DNA of 64,000 bases from Thauera carbonicopians (GTDB taxonomy: Bacteria > Pseudomonadota > Gammaproteobacteria > Burkholderiales > Rhodocyclaceae), in assembly GCF_025699485.1 (NCBI RefSeq), contig NZ_JANUXN010000007.1, positions 20,395 to 84,394 on the forward strand, written 5' to 3'. The notes under the pieces were generated by a model. That model searched no databases and was not told the DNA's origin. It saw nothing but the letters and a program-made list of their open reading frames with translations. Shown here in pieces: positions 43,220 through 52,719 of the stretch. The stretch's first letter is position 1; every line of letters begins with the position of its first letter. Both the position numbers and the translations under genes were made by a program.

Positions 43220-44161
43220 ATGGAAGACCGCGCCGATTTCAACCGCAACGAACAAGTCCTGCGCAGCATCGGGCTCGACGTCATCGACAGCTACGACGAG
43301 GAACTCGAACAGGAAATCGACGACATGCGCCTGGGCGATGCCAGCGTGCTCGAAGCCCTGGGCATCGACGACGATGCGCCCGCGGGCGAGTTGGGCCGGC
43401 GGACCTATTTCCGTGAACTGCTGCGGCTGCAGGGCGAACTGGTCAAGCTGCAGGACTGGGTGCAGCGCAGCGGGGAAAAGGTGGTCGTGATCTTCGAAGG
43501 CCGCGATTCGGCGGGCAAGGGCGGTGTCATCAAGCGCATCACCCAGCGCCTGAACCCGCGCGTGTGCCGGGTTGCGGCGCTGCCCGCGCCCAACGACCGC
43601 GAATGCACGCAGTGGTATTTCCAGCGATATGTGACGCACCTGCCTGCCGGCGGCGAGATCGTGCTGTTCGACCGCAGTTGGTACAACCGTGCCGGCGTCG
43701 AGCGGGTGATGGGTTTCTGCGACGAGGGTCAGTACGAGGAGTTCTTCCGTTCGGTGCCGGAGTTCGAGCGCATGCTGGTGCGCTCGGGCATCCGCCTGAT
43801 CAAGTACTGGTTCTCGATCACCGACGACGAGCAGGAGGCGCGCTTCCTCGCCCGCATCCACGACCCGCTGAAGCAGTGGAAGCTGAGCCCGATGGACGTG
43901 GAGTCGCGCCGCCGCTGGGAGGCCTACACCAAGGCCAAGGAAACGATGCTCGAGCGGACCCACATCCCCGAGGCGCCGTGGTGGGTGGTGCAGGCGGTCG
44001 ACAAGAAGAAGGCGCGGCTGAACTGCATCAGCCATCTGCTGGCGCAGATTCCCTACGAGGCCATCCCGTACCCCGAGGTCAAGCTGCCGCCGCGCGTCTA
44101 TAACCCCGATTACATCCGCCATCCCGTGCCCGACGACATGTACGTGCCGGAGCGCTACTGA
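43220..44161 (+). CDS. ppk2: Polyphosphate kinase 2 (PPK2)
   Basis: A protein of 313 aa with one PPK2 domain after a 60-residue acidic N-terminus. PPK2 enzymes move phosphate between polyphosphate and nucleotides. Walker A is VIFEGRDSAGKGGVIKRI, Walker B is EIVLFDRSWYNRAGVERVMGFC, and the lid and acceptor regions read RIHDPLKQWKLSPMD and WEAYTKAKETMLERTH. Whether it makes or uses polyphosphate, and which nucleotide it prefers, is not decided by these motifs. A strong terminator follows. Confidence 0.94.
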   Translation: MEDRADFNRNEQVLRSIGLDVIDSYDEELEQEIDDMRLGDASVLEALGIDDDAPAGELGRRTYFRELLRLQGELVKLQDWVQRSGEKVVVIFEGRDSAGKGGVIKRITQRLNPRVCRVAALPAPNDRECTQWYFQRYVTHLPAGGEIVLFDRSWYNRAGVERVMGFCDEGQYEEFFRSVPEFERMLVRSGIRLIKYWFSITDDEQEARFLARIHDPLKQWKLSPMDVESRRRWEAYTKAKETMLERTHIPEAPWWVVQAVDKKKARLNCISHLLAQIPYEAIPYPEVKLPPRVYNPDYIRHPVPDDMYVPERY

Positions 44162-44190
44162 CGCGCGTTCGAGTTCGCGGTAATTGAAAC

Positions 44191-44236
44191 CGGTGCCTTG
44201 CCGACGGAAATGTCGGCAAGGCACCGTGCCGTTTTG
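44191..44236 (+). terminator. Terminator after ppk2
   Basis: A perfect 15-bp stem (CGGTGCCTTGCCGAC with its complement at 44212-44226) around a GGAAAT loop is followed by a weak GTTTT, 30 nt after the ppk2 stop. Confidence 0.8.
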
Positions 44237-44416
44237 GAGCCCGGAACCGAGATTCGTGCACGCGATGGGCGTGGGAGGCGCAATCGGGGTAAACGATGCT
44301 TGTCCGGCGTGATGGCTGACGGAAAATTGCCGAACTATAAAAAAAAGATATAAGCTGATGCGCAAGAACCATCACGCCCCCGCGACACCCGCGGCGGCGG
44401 CCTCCCGGAACGGAAC

Positions 44417-45184
44417 ATGAGCGAGTTCATCCTCGAAACGAGCGGCCTGACGAAGGAATTCAAGGGCTTCGTCGCCGTGTCGAATGTCGACCTGAAAGTG
44501 CAGAAGGGGCATATCCACGCCCTGATCGGCCCCAATGGCGCGGGCAAGACCACGGTCTTCAATCTGCTGACCAAGTTCCTGCCACCGACTTCGGGCACCA
44601 TCCGCTTCGAGGGCCAGGACATCACCCGCGAGGCGCCGGTCGCCACCGCCCGGCGCGGCATGGTGCGCTCGTTCCAGATCTCGGCGACCTTTCCCAACCT
44701 GACGGTGCTCGAGAACGTGCGCATCGGCCTGCAGCGCTCGCTGGGCACCGAGTTCCACTTCTGGCGTTCGAAGAAATCGCTCAGCGTGCTCGACGACCGG
44801 GCGATGGAGCTGCTCGAATCGGTCGATCTGGCCGGCTTTGCCGATACAGTCACGGCCGAGATGCCCTACGGCCGCAAGCGTGCGCTGGAGATCGCCACCA
44901 CGCTGGCGCTCGAGCCCAAGATGATGCTGCTCGACGAACCCACCCAGGGCATGGGCAGCGAGGACATCGCGCGCGTGGTCGACTTGATCCGCAAGGTGTC
45001 GGCCAACCGGACCATCCTGATGGTGGAGCACAACCTGTCGGTGGTCGCCAACCTGTGCGACCGCATCACCGTGCTCACCCGCGGCAGCATCCTGGCCGAA
45101 GGACCTTATGCCGAGGTATCGAAGAACCCGAAGGTGCTCGAAGCCTACGTCGGCTCCGACGACATCAACGACGCCCATCACTGA
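44417..45184 (+). CDS. ABC transporter ATP-binding protein, LivG type
   Basis: An ATPase of 255 aa for a branched-chain amino acid/amide-type importer. Walker A is GPNGAGKTTVFN, the LivG-type RSFQISATFPNLTVLENVRIGL segment lies in the Q-loop region, and Walker B is PKMMLLDEPTQGM. The canonical LSGGQ signature is altered to MPYGRKRALEIA, as is common in LivG proteins (which usually read LxYGxQRxLEIA). It is the first gene of the five-gene transporter series livG, livF, binding protein, livH, livM; a clear promoter was not identified in the 255-nt gap upstream. Confidence 0.92.
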   Translation: MSEFILETSGLTKEFKGFVAVSNVDLKVQKGHIHALIGPNGAGKTTVFNLLTKFLPPTSGTIRFEGQDITREAPVATARRGMVRSFQISATFPNLTVLENVRIGLQRSLGTEFHFWRSKKSLSVLDDRAMELLESVDLAGFADTVTAEMPYGRKRALEIATTLALEPKMMLLDEPTQGMGSEDIARVVDLIRKVSANRTILMVEHNLSVVANLCDRITVLTRGSILAEGPYAEVSKNPKVLEAYVGSDDINDAHH

Positions 45185-45202
45185 TCCGTTGCGAACGCAT
45201 AC

Positions 45203-45925
<723 letters not shown>

Positions 45926-45980
45926 GCGGGATGCCGCGCAGCCCTGCGTATCACAACCGAGAAGGAAGAGACGGGAGATC

Positions 45981-47198
45981 ATGATGCAGATGAAGAAGCT
46001 GACGACCCTGGCCTGCGCGGCCGCCTTTGCAACGCTGTCCGGTGCCGCGAGTGCGCAGATTTCCGGCAACACGGTGAAGATCGCCGTGCTGACCGACATG
46101 TCGGGCACTTACTCCGACGTGGCCGGGCCGGGCGCGGTGCTCGCCACCCAGATGGCGATCGACGACTTCATCGCCGAGGCCAAGCCGGCGTTCAAGGTCG
46201 AGATGGTGTCCGCCGACCACCAGAACAAGGCCGACATCGCATCGAACAGGGCGCGCCAGTGGTTCGAGCGCGACGGCGTCGACACCGTGACCGAGCTGGT
46301 GACGACTTCCACTGCGCTGGCGGTGATGAAGATCGCCAAGGAAATGGACCGCGTCGCGCTGATGAGCGGCCCGGCGTCCACGCCGATCACCAACGAGCAG
46401 TGCAACGACCGCACCGTGCATTACACCTACGACACCTATTCGCTGGCCAACGGTACGGCCAAGGCGGTGACGCAGCAGGGCGGCAAGAACTGGTTCTTCC
46501 TGACCGCCGACTACGCCTTCGGCCAGTCGCTGGAAAAAGATTCGTCGGCAGTCGTCGTCGCCAACGGCGGCAAGGTGCTGGGCTCGGTGCGCCATCCCTT
46601 CCCGGCCTCCGATTTCTCGTCCTTCCTGCTGCAGGCGCAGGCTTCGGGCGCGCAGATCATCGGCCTCGCCAACGCCGGTGCCGACACCACCAATGCGATC
46701 AAGCAGGCCGCCGAGTTCGGCATCACGCCCAAGCAGCAACTGGCCGGCCTGCTGATGTTCATCTCCGACGTGCATTCGCTGGGCTTGCAGAACGCCCAGA
46801 CCATGTACCTGACCACCGGCTTCTACTGGGATTTCGACGATGGCACCCGGGCCTGGTCGAAGCGCTTCTTCGACAAGCACAAGAAGATGCCGACGATGGT
46901 GCAGGCGGGCCAGTACTCGTCGGTGCTGCACTACCTGCGCGCGGTCAATGCCGTCGGCTCGGACGACGCGGGCAAGGTCATGGAGCAGATGAAGAAGACG
47001 CCGATCAACGACTTCTTCGCCAAGAACGGCCGTATCCGCGAGGATGGCCGCATGGTGCACGACATGTACCTGGCGCAGGTCAAGACGCCGGAAGAGTCGA
47101 AGGGGCCGTGGGACTACTACCACATCCGCGCGACGATTCCGGCCGAGGAAGCTTTCCTGCCCTTGTCCGAATCGGTCTGCCCGCTGGTGAAGAAGTGA
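45981..47198 (+). CDS. ABC transporter periplasmic substrate-binding protein (LivK-like)
   Basis: A protein of 405 aa with a clear signal peptide ending GAASA. The type 1 periplasmic fold of the LivK family is visible: VKIAVLTDMSGTYSDVAGPGAVLATQMAIDDF, then NWFFLTADYAFGQSLEKDSSAVV and DFSSFLLQAQASGAQIIGLANAGADT. Two ATGs lie 3 nt apart after GGGAG; the first is used. The ligand cannot be read from sequence; amino acids, amides, urea or aromatic acids are all served by this family. It sits between the ATPases and the permeases of the same operon. Confidence 0.92.
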   Translation: MMQMKKLTTLACAAAFATLSGAASAQISGNTVKIAVLTDMSGTYSDVAGPGAVLATQMAIDDFIAEAKPAFKVEMVSADHQNKADIASNRARQWFERDGVDTVTELVTTSTALAVMKIAKEMDRVALMSGPASTPITNEQCNDRTVHYTYDTYSLANGTAKAVTQQGGKNWFFLTADYAFGQSLEKDSSAVVVANGGKVLGSVRHPFPASDFSSFLLQAQASGAQIIGLANAGADTTNAIKQAAEFGITPKQQLAGLLMFISDVHSLGLQNAQTMYLTTGFYWDFDDGTRAWSKRFFDKHKKMPTMVQAGQYSSVLHYLRAVNAVGSDDAGKVMEQMKKTPINDFFAKNGRIREDGRMVHDMYLAQVKTPEESKGPWDYYHIRATIPAEEAFLPLSESVCPLVKK

Positions 47199-47269
47199 TC
47201 TGATCGCGGAAAGAACCGCACTTCGCTGCGCACCGGGACGGCTCGGCCGTTCCGGTGCGGGAGTCTCGT

Positions 47270-48154
47270 ATGGAAATATTCGGTGTCCCCAGTGCGCTGC
47301 TCGGCAGCCAGTTGCTCGTCGGCCTGATCAACGGCTCGTTCTACGCCATCCTCAGCCTCGGCCTGGCGATCATCTTCGGCCTGCTCAACATCATCAACTT
47401 CGCCCATGGCGCGCAGTACATGATGGGGGCTTTCGTCGCCTGGATCGCGCTGACCAAGTTCGGCGTCAATTACTGGGTGGCGCTGTTTCTGTCGCCGATC
47501 ATCATCGGCGCCCTGGGCGTGGTGATCGAGCGCACGATGCTGCGCAAGCTGTACAAGCTGGACCATCTTTACGGCCTGTTGCTGACCTTCGGCCTGGCGC
47601 TGATCTTCGAAGGCCTGTTCCGCGACCAGTACGGCATCTCCGGCCAGTCCTATCCGGTGCCTGAACTGCTGCAAGGGGGCGTCAACCTCGGCTTCATGTT
47701 CCTGCCGATCTATCGCGGCTGGGTCGTGGTGGCGGCGCTGACGGTGTGCTTCGGCACCTGGTTCGTCATCGAGAAGACCAAGCTCGGCGCCTATCTGCGC
47801 GCAGGTACCGAGAACCCGCAGATCGTGCAGGCGCTCGGCATCAACGTGCCGCTGCTGATCACTTTCACTTACGGCTTCGGCGTCGCGCTGGCGGCGTTCG
47901 CCGGGGTGCTGGCGGCGCCGGTCTACCAGGTGAATCCGCTGATGGGCGCCAACCTGATCATCGTCGTGTTCGCCGTGGTGGTGATCGGCGGCATGGGTTC
48001 GATCATGGGCTCCATCCTGACCGGCCTCGGCCTCGGCCTGATCGAGGGCCTGACACGGGTGTTCTACCCCGAGGCTTCGGCGGTGGTGGTGTTCGTGATC
48101 ATGGTGATCGTGCTGCTGGTGCGGCCGGCCGGTCTGTTCGGCAAGGCGGCTTGA
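47270..48154 (+). CDS. Branched-chain amino acid-type ABC permease LivH
   Basis: A membrane protein of 294 aa. The LivH pattern is LLVGLINGSFYAILSLGLAIIFGLLNIINFAHGAQYMMGAFVA at the N-terminus, YGLLLTFGLALIFEG in the middle, and the ATPase-coupling segment GAYLRAGTENPQIVQALGIN followed by VVVIGGMGSIMGSILTG. The ATG at 47270 has GGGAG upstream and is preferred to a GTG 15 nt earlier. Confidence 0.94.
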   Translation: MEIFGVPSALLGSQLLVGLINGSFYAILSLGLAIIFGLLNIINFAHGAQYMMGAFVAWIALTKFGVNYWVALFLSPIIIGALGVVIERTMLRKLYKLDHLYGLLLTFGLALIFEGLFRDQYGISGQSYPVPELLQGGVNLGFMFLPIYRGWVVVAALTVCFGTWFVIEKTKLGAYLRAGTENPQIVQALGINVPLLITFTYGFGVALAAFAGVLAAPVYQVNPLMGANLIIVVFAVVVIGGMGSIMGSILTGLGLGLIEGLTRVFYPEASAVVVFVIMVIVLLVRPAGLFGKAA

Positions 48155-48187
48155 GCGAACAGGGAAAGAGACAGGGAAAAGAGACAG

Positions 48188-49141
48188 ATGAACAACACGA
48201 ACTCGATGTTCGCCCGCGCCATGCCGCTGCTGTTCGGCGTGCTGTTCGTGATCGGGCTGGTGGCGCCGTTCGCGGTATATCCGACCTTTCTGATGAAGAT
48301 CCTGTGTTTCGGCTTGTTCGCCTGCGCGTTCAACCTGCTGCTGGGCTTCGTCGGGCTGCTGTCCTTCGGCCACGCGGCCTTTCTCGGCTCGGCGGGCTAC
48401 ATCTGCGGCATGCTGGTGCGCGACCTCGGCGTGACGCCCGAAGTCGGCGTCATCGGCGGCACGCTGGCGGCAGGGGCGCTGGGCTGGGTGTTCGGCGTGC
48501 TGGCGATCCGGCGCACCGGCATCTACTTCGCCATGATCACGCTGGCGCTGTCGCAGATGGTGTATTTCATCGTGCTGCAATGGAAGGCGACCGGCGGCGA
48601 GGACGGCCTGCAGGGCGTGCCGCGCGGCCACCTGTTCGGCATCATCGACCTGTCGAACAACATCGCCATGTATTACTTTGTGTTCGCGGTGTTCTGCATC
48701 GGCTTCGCGATCATCTACCGCGCCATCCACTCGCCTTTCGGCCAGATACTGAAGGCGATCCGCGAGAATGAGCCGCGCGCGGTGTCGCTCGGCTACGACG
48801 TGGCCAAGTTCAAGCTGCTGGCCTTCGTGTTGTCGGCCTCGCTCGCCGGCCTGGCCGGCGCAACCAAGACCCTGGTGTTCCAGCTCGCGTCGCTGACCGA
48901 CGTGCATTGGCACATGTCGGGCGAGGTGGTGCTGATGACGCTGCTCGGCGGCTTGGGCACCATCCTCGGCCCCTTGGTCGGCGCCGCCACCATCGTCTCG
49001 CTGCAGACCGAACTGGCCGACTCCGTGGGCTCGTGGGTCACCGTGATCATGGGCGTGATCTTCGTCGTCTGCGTGCTGCTGTTCCGCCGCGGCATCGTCG
49101 GTGAGCTGCAGGCGCTGATCCAGCGCGCGGGTATCCGCTAA
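48188..49141 (+). CDS. Branched-chain amino acid-type ABC permease LivM
   Basis: A membrane protein of 317 aa, the partner of LivH. Hallmarks are FACAFNLLLGFVGLLSFGHAAFLGSAGYICG, RRTGIYFAMITLALSQMVYF and the coupling segment GQILKAIRENEPRAVSLGYDVAKFKLLAFVLSA, then GEVVLMTLLGGLGTILGPLVGA. Its TAA stop overlaps the TAG stop of the convergent ClC gene, so the two messages share their ends and no separate terminator lies between. Confidence 0.94.
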   Translation: MNNTNSMFARAMPLLFGVLFVIGLVAPFAVYPTFLMKILCFGLFACAFNLLLGFVGLLSFGHAAFLGSAGYICGMLVRDLGVTPEVGVIGGTLAAGALGWVFGVLAIRRTGIYFAMITLALSQMVYFIVLQWKATGGEDGLQGVPRGHLFGIIDLSNNIAMYYFVFAVFCIGFAIIYRAIHSPFGQILKAIRENEPRAVSLGYDVAKFKLLAFVLSASLAGLAGATKTLVFQLASLTDVHWHMSGEVVLMTLLGGLGTILGPLVGAATIVSLQTELADSVGSWVTVIMGVIFVVCVLLFRRGIVGELQALIQRAGIR

Positions 49142-50544
49142 GCGTCCTTCGCCGGGGCGGCGGGCGCCCCCCGCCCCTCGGCACGCCGCAGCATGGGGTA
49201 GGCGAGGGCGTGGTAGAGCGGCACCGGCGCCACCGAGCGCGAGACGCCGTGGGTGACCACGGCGGTCGCCATCAGCGGCAGCAGCATCTCGTGGTTGGCG
49301 GTCATTTCCATGACGATGACGAAGGAGGTGATGGGCGTCTGCGTCATCGCCGCCAGGAAGGCCACCATGCCCAGCACCATGATGGCGGCGTCGATCTCGG
49401 CGCCGCCCGGCAGCAGGGCGGCGATGTCCGAACCCAGGCCGGCGCCGACCGCGAGCGCGGGAGCGAAGATGCCGCCCGGAATGCGCGACACGAAAGCGAG
49501 CCAGATCACGGCCAGCTTGACCAGGAAGAACAGCATCGGCAGCGCCGCCGAACCTTCCAGCGCAGCCTTGGATTCGGCGTAGCCCGTACCATAGGTGATG
49601 CCGCCGCTGGCCAGGCCGATGATGCCCGTCGCCAGGCCGCAGGCGGCGGCGAAGGCCACCGGGCGCGACTGTGCGAACACGCCGAGCCGGCCCGGCAGGC
49701 CGCGCACCGAGGCGATCAGCAGGCGTGAGAAACCGCCGCCCAGCAAACCGCCGGCGATGCCGCAGGCCAGCACCGGCCAGATGCCGTCGGGCCAGCTCAG
49801 CGCCGCCGGGGTGCGGCCGAAATAGGTGTAGTTGCCCAGTACCGCCAGCGACATCAGGCCGGCGAAGATCACCGCGGTCAGCGTGGTGCTGTTGGCGTTG
49901 AACACCCGGTGGCGGCACATTTCCTCGATCGCGAACATGATGCCGCCGAGCGGGGTGTTGAACGCCGCTGCGATGCCCGCGCCGCTGCCGGCGACGATCA
50001 GGTCTCGGCTGGAGGCGATGCGCCGGTGCCGGCGTTTCGCCAGCAGGTGCATCACCGAGGCGCCGACCTGCACCGAGGGCCCTTCGCGGCCGATCGAGGC
50101 ACCCGACAGCAGGCCGCCCAGCGTCAGCACCACCTTGGCCAGCGCGATCCGCAGCGACAGGAACTGCCGCCGCACCCTGCGATCGTCCGACAGCGACGCG
50201 GCAATGGCCTGGGGGATGCCGCTGCCTTCGGTGCCCGGAAACAGCCGGCGCGAAAGCCACGCCACGACGGCAAAGCCGGCCGGTGCCACCAGCAGCGTCA
50301 GCCAGGGGCGCTCCTGCATGAAGTGGGCATGCGCTTCGATCGCCATGTCGGCGCCGAGTGCGAAGCCGATCGCGATCAGGCCGGCGAACAGGGCTGCGCC
50401 GACCAGCAGCAGGCGCTTGTGCCAGCGCCGCATGGAGAGCCAGGGCAGGGCGTAGCGGCGACCGCCGCGGGCGAGGCTGCGGAGCCGGTTCGAAGAGGAT
50501 GGGCGGGGGGAACCGGCGGGCGGAAGAGGCGGCGGACTGTCCAT
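49138..50544 (-). CDS. ClC-family chloride channel / H+-Cl- antiporter
   Basis: A membrane protein of 468 aa. Ion-path motifs are in place: GTEGSGIPQA (the first selectivity segment, usually GSGIP), GGLLSGASIGREGPSVQVGASV with the gating glutamate in GREGP, AAFNTPLGGIMFAIEEM, and SRIPGGIFAPALAVGAGLG. No CBS domains follow. The start at 50544 (MDSPPPLPPAG) has no good ribosome site, and a start nearer MRRWHKR is possible. It converges on livM with overlapping stops and diverges from marR. Confidence 0.9.
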   Translation of the reverse strand: MDSPPPLPPAGSPRPSSSNRLRSLARGGRRYALPWLSMRRWHKRLLLVGAALFAGLIAIGFALGADMAIEAHAHFMQERPWLTLLVAPAGFAVVAWLSRRLFPGTEGSGIPQAIAASLSDDRRVRRQFLSLRIALAKVVLTLGGLLSGASIGREGPSVQVGASVMHLLAKRRHRRIASSRDLIVAGSGAGIAAAFNTPLGGIMFAIEEMCRHRVFNANSTTLTAVIFAGLMSLAVLGNYTYFGRTPAALSWPDGIWPVLACGIAGGLLGGGFSRLLIASVRGLPGRLGVFAQSRPVAFAAACGLATGIIGLASGGITYGTGYAESKAALEGSAALPMLFFLVKLAVIWLAFVSRIPGGIFAPALAVGAGLGSDIAALLPGGAEIDAAIMVLGMVAFLAAMTQTPITSFVIVMEMTANHEMLLPLMATAVVTHGVSRSVAPVPLYHALAYPMLRRAEGRGAPAAPAKDA

Positions 50545-50662
50545 GTTCAGGCGGTGGGAGTGGCATGTCGGCCACATGATGCGGCGATGCGACATCCCCA
50601 CCATGCGGAAGGTGGACGATACCGCTACCATGCGGGCGCAAACGTGCGGTTTTGCAGTAATT

Positions 50663-50691
50663 TTGACAATACTGATTCAGGCAAATATAGT
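50663..50691 (+). promoter_or_regulatory. Sigma70 promoter of the marR gene
   Basis: TTGACA (50663-50668), a 17-nt spacer and TATAGT (50686-50691) form a near-consensus sigma70 promoter 17 nt before the MarR start. The very short leader leaves the promoter next to the gene it likely autoregulates. Confidence 0.82.
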
Positions 50692-50707
50692 TGGAGCGAT
50701 AAATCAA

Positions 50708-51211
50708 ATGGCGGAAACGCAACAGAAGACCAAGAAATCCGCACCCCCGGCGACACCTCTGTCCGTCCTTCAGCGTTTCAGGGTTCTGATCCGCACGGCC
50801 CAGCGGCATTCCCAGTGGATCGAACGTCAGAGCGGAGTGACTGGGGCGCAGCTTTGGGTCTTGCAGGAATTGATCGAATCGCCGGGTTTGCGTGTCGGGG
50901 AACTGGCCAAGCGGATGGCGCTGCATCAGTCGACGGCATCCAACATGGTGGATCGCCTCGAAACCAGCGGCCTGATCCGCAAGGAGCGCACCAGCGCCGA
51001 CCAGCGTGTGGTGAGGCTGTACCTGACAGACGAGGGGCAGGCCATGCTCGGGCGGGCGCCGTCGCCGGCCAGGGGCGTGCTGGTCGAAGGGCTTCGCCTG
51101 CTCGATGCGGAAGAACTGCAGCGCCTGCAGAACGAGCTGGACGGGCTCCTGTTGCAGATTCGCGACCTGGACGAAGGTTTCGGCATGCAGCCCCTGCCGT
51201 TTACCGAATGA
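50708..51211 (+). CDS. MarR-family transcriptional regulator
   Basis: A protein of 167 aa. The winged helix region reads SGVTGAQLWVLQELIESPGLRVGELAKRMALHQSTASNMVDRLETSGLIRKERTSADQRVVRLYLTDEG, the MarR core with the DxR wing motif. The start MAETQQKTKK was chosen over longer in-frame frames because a near-consensus promoter lies just upstream of it. It diverges from the ClC gene; the target genes are not evident. A good terminator follows. Confidence 0.92.
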   Translation: MAETQQKTKKSAPPATPLSVLQRFRVLIRTAQRHSQWIERQSGVTGAQLWVLQELIESPGLRVGELAKRMALHQSTASNMVDRLETSGLIRKERTSADQRVVRLYLTDEGQAMLGRAPSPARGVLVEGLRLLDAEELQRLQNELDGLLLQIRDLDEGFGMQPLPFTE

Positions 51212-51259
51212 GTTTCACTGTGTCGGGGTGCCTGGCGCCGCGGATGCAGACAGCAGCTT

Positions 51260-51286
51260 GAGCGGCCTTCGGGCCGCTCTTTTTTT
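51260..51286 (+). terminator. Rho-independent terminator after marR
   Basis: GAGCGGCC, a TTCG tetraloop and GGCCGCTC form a perfect 8-bp stem, followed by seven T residues. It separates marR from nadE. Confidence 0.93.
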
Positions 51287-51406
51287 GGCCGTCGATTCGG
51301 CCTTTCATGCTGCCCGGCGGCTGCCGGAAACGGATTCGTGCTTTCCAGGCAGCCGGGAGTGGCAGTATATTGCTGCCGTGCACAATCCTATCGACGGGGA
51401 TGAATC

Positions 51407-52198
51407 ATGCAGACGACGGCTGTCATCGACCATATCGTCCGGTGGCTGAGGGACTACGCTGTAAAAGCCGGTGTGAACGGCTTCGTGGTGGGCGTATCCG
51501 GCGGCATCGATTCCGCCGTGGTTTCCACGCTGGCTGCCAGGACCGGTCTGCAGACGCTGGTGCTGGAAATGCCGATTCGCCAGAAGCCGGACCAGGTCAA
51601 TCGCGCCCAGGAACACATCGGCCAACTGAGAGAGCGTTTCAGCAATGTGGAAGAGCAGTGGGTCGACCTGAGTGCGACTTTCGATGCCTTCATCCGCGCA
51701 GTCGGCATCGACGATGAGAGCCAGCCGCACACGCATCTGGCGCTGGCCAACGCCCGCAGCCGCCTGCGCATGATCGCGCTGTACTACCATGCCCAGCAGC
51801 GCGGCCTGCTGGTGACCGGCACCGGCAACAAGGTCGAGGATTTCGGCGTCGGCTTCTTCACCAAGTACGGTGATGGCGGCGTGGATATCAGCCCGATCGC
51901 CGATTTGCTCAAGACCCAGGTCTATGAACTGGCCAGGGCGCTGGATGTGCCGCAGAGCATCCAGGATGCGGCGCCGACCGACGGCTTGTGGGATACCGAC
52001 AGGGCCGACGAAGAGCAGATGGGCGCCAGCTACCCCGAGCTGGAATGGGCGATGTCGGTGTACGACAGCCACCGCGCCGAGGATTTCGATGGCCGCGAAC
52101 GGGAAGTGTTCGAGATTTACCACCGCCTGCACCGCGCCATGCAGCACAAGATCAATCCGATTCCGGTGTGCGCCATTCCGCCGGAGTTGCTGCGTTGA
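51407..52198 (+). CDS. nadE: NAD synthetase, ammonia-dependent
   Basis: A protein of 263 aa that amidates deamido-NAD+ to NAD+ using ATP and ammonia. It consists of the synthetase domain only, with the N-type ATP pyrophosphatase loop GFVVGVSGGIDSAVV and the family's LALANARSRLRMIALYYHAQQRG, VTGTGNKVEDFGVGFFTKYGDGGVDISPIADL and PTDGLWDTDRADEEQMG. The lack of an amidase domain means free ammonia is the nitrogen source. It has its own transcription unit after the marR terminator. Confidence 0.95.
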   Translation: MQTTAVIDHIVRWLRDYAVKAGVNGFVVGVSGGIDSAVVSTLAARTGLQTLVLEMPIRQKPDQVNRAQEHIGQLRERFSNVEEQWVDLSATFDAFIRAVGIDDESQPHTHLALANARSRLRMIALYYHAQQRGLLVTGTGNKVEDFGVGFFTKYGDGGVDISPIADLLKTQVYELARALDVPQSIQDAAPTDGLWDTDRADEEQMGASYPELEWAMSVYDSHRAEDFDGREREVFEIYHRLHRAMQHKINPIPVCAIPPELLR

Positions 52199-52326
52199 GC
52201 TGAAACGGCGGCCGGAAGTTGCCAGGAACGCCTGGTTGCCGGCTCATCGCCGGGCGGGAGAGTTCCCTGCGCAGAGTGAATGCACCAGAAATTCCTGGTC
52301 ACATGAGCGGCGGATCGATTTCCCGT

Positions 52327-52656
52327 TCAATGGACGCTGGTTTTCGAGAACACGTTGAGCACGACGACGCCGGCGACGATCAGGCCGATGCCGATCAGGC
52401 CGGCGGCGTCGAGCCGCTGGCCGAACATCAGCCAGGCGATGAGCGAGATCAGCGCCACGCCGACGCCGGACCAGATCGCGTAGGCGACGCCCACGGGAAT
52501 CGACCTGAGCGTCAGCGACAGGAAGAAGAACGACAGGCCGTAGCCGGCCACCGACAAGGCGGAGGGCCATAGCCTGGTGAAGCCATCGCTGGCCTTCAGC
52601 GATGAAGTCGCGATCACCTCGGCGACGATGGCGATCGCTAGATACATCCACGTCAT
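52327..52656 (-). CDS. SMR-family multidrug efflux protein (EmrE/QacE type)
   Basis: A protein of 109 aa with four helices. The substrate-binding Glu is in [21 protein letters not shown], and helix 3 reads [16 protein letters not shown]. This is the quaternary-ammonium/multidrug signature, distinct from the Gdx type at 7148-7462. No guanidine riboswitch or ACGR hairpin pair was seen upstream. It converges on nadE across a 128-nt gap and follows bamD on the same strand by 63 nt. Confidence 0.9.
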   Translation of the reverse strand: MTWMYLAIAIVAEVIATSSLKASDGFTRLWPSALSVAGYGLSFFFLSLTLRSIPVGVAYAIWSGVGVALISLIAWLMFGQRLDAAGLIGIGLIVAGVVVLNVFSKTSVH

Positions 52657-52719
52657 GGGTTGTTCCGATCGGCGGAAGGCGGGCTCTGCGTCGTGCCTGC
52701 CTTCATTCCGCCCGAAGGC

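Noticed and set aside
41899..44161. TIR gene and ppk2 as one defence operon
   Set aside because: They are divergent and separated by 181 nt, and PPK2 has a general metabolic role; no shared regulation can be read.
52327..52656. Second guanidinium exporter
   Set aside because: Helix 3 reads [11 protein letters not shown], the multidrug-type signature, and no pair of ACGR hairpins lies upstream.
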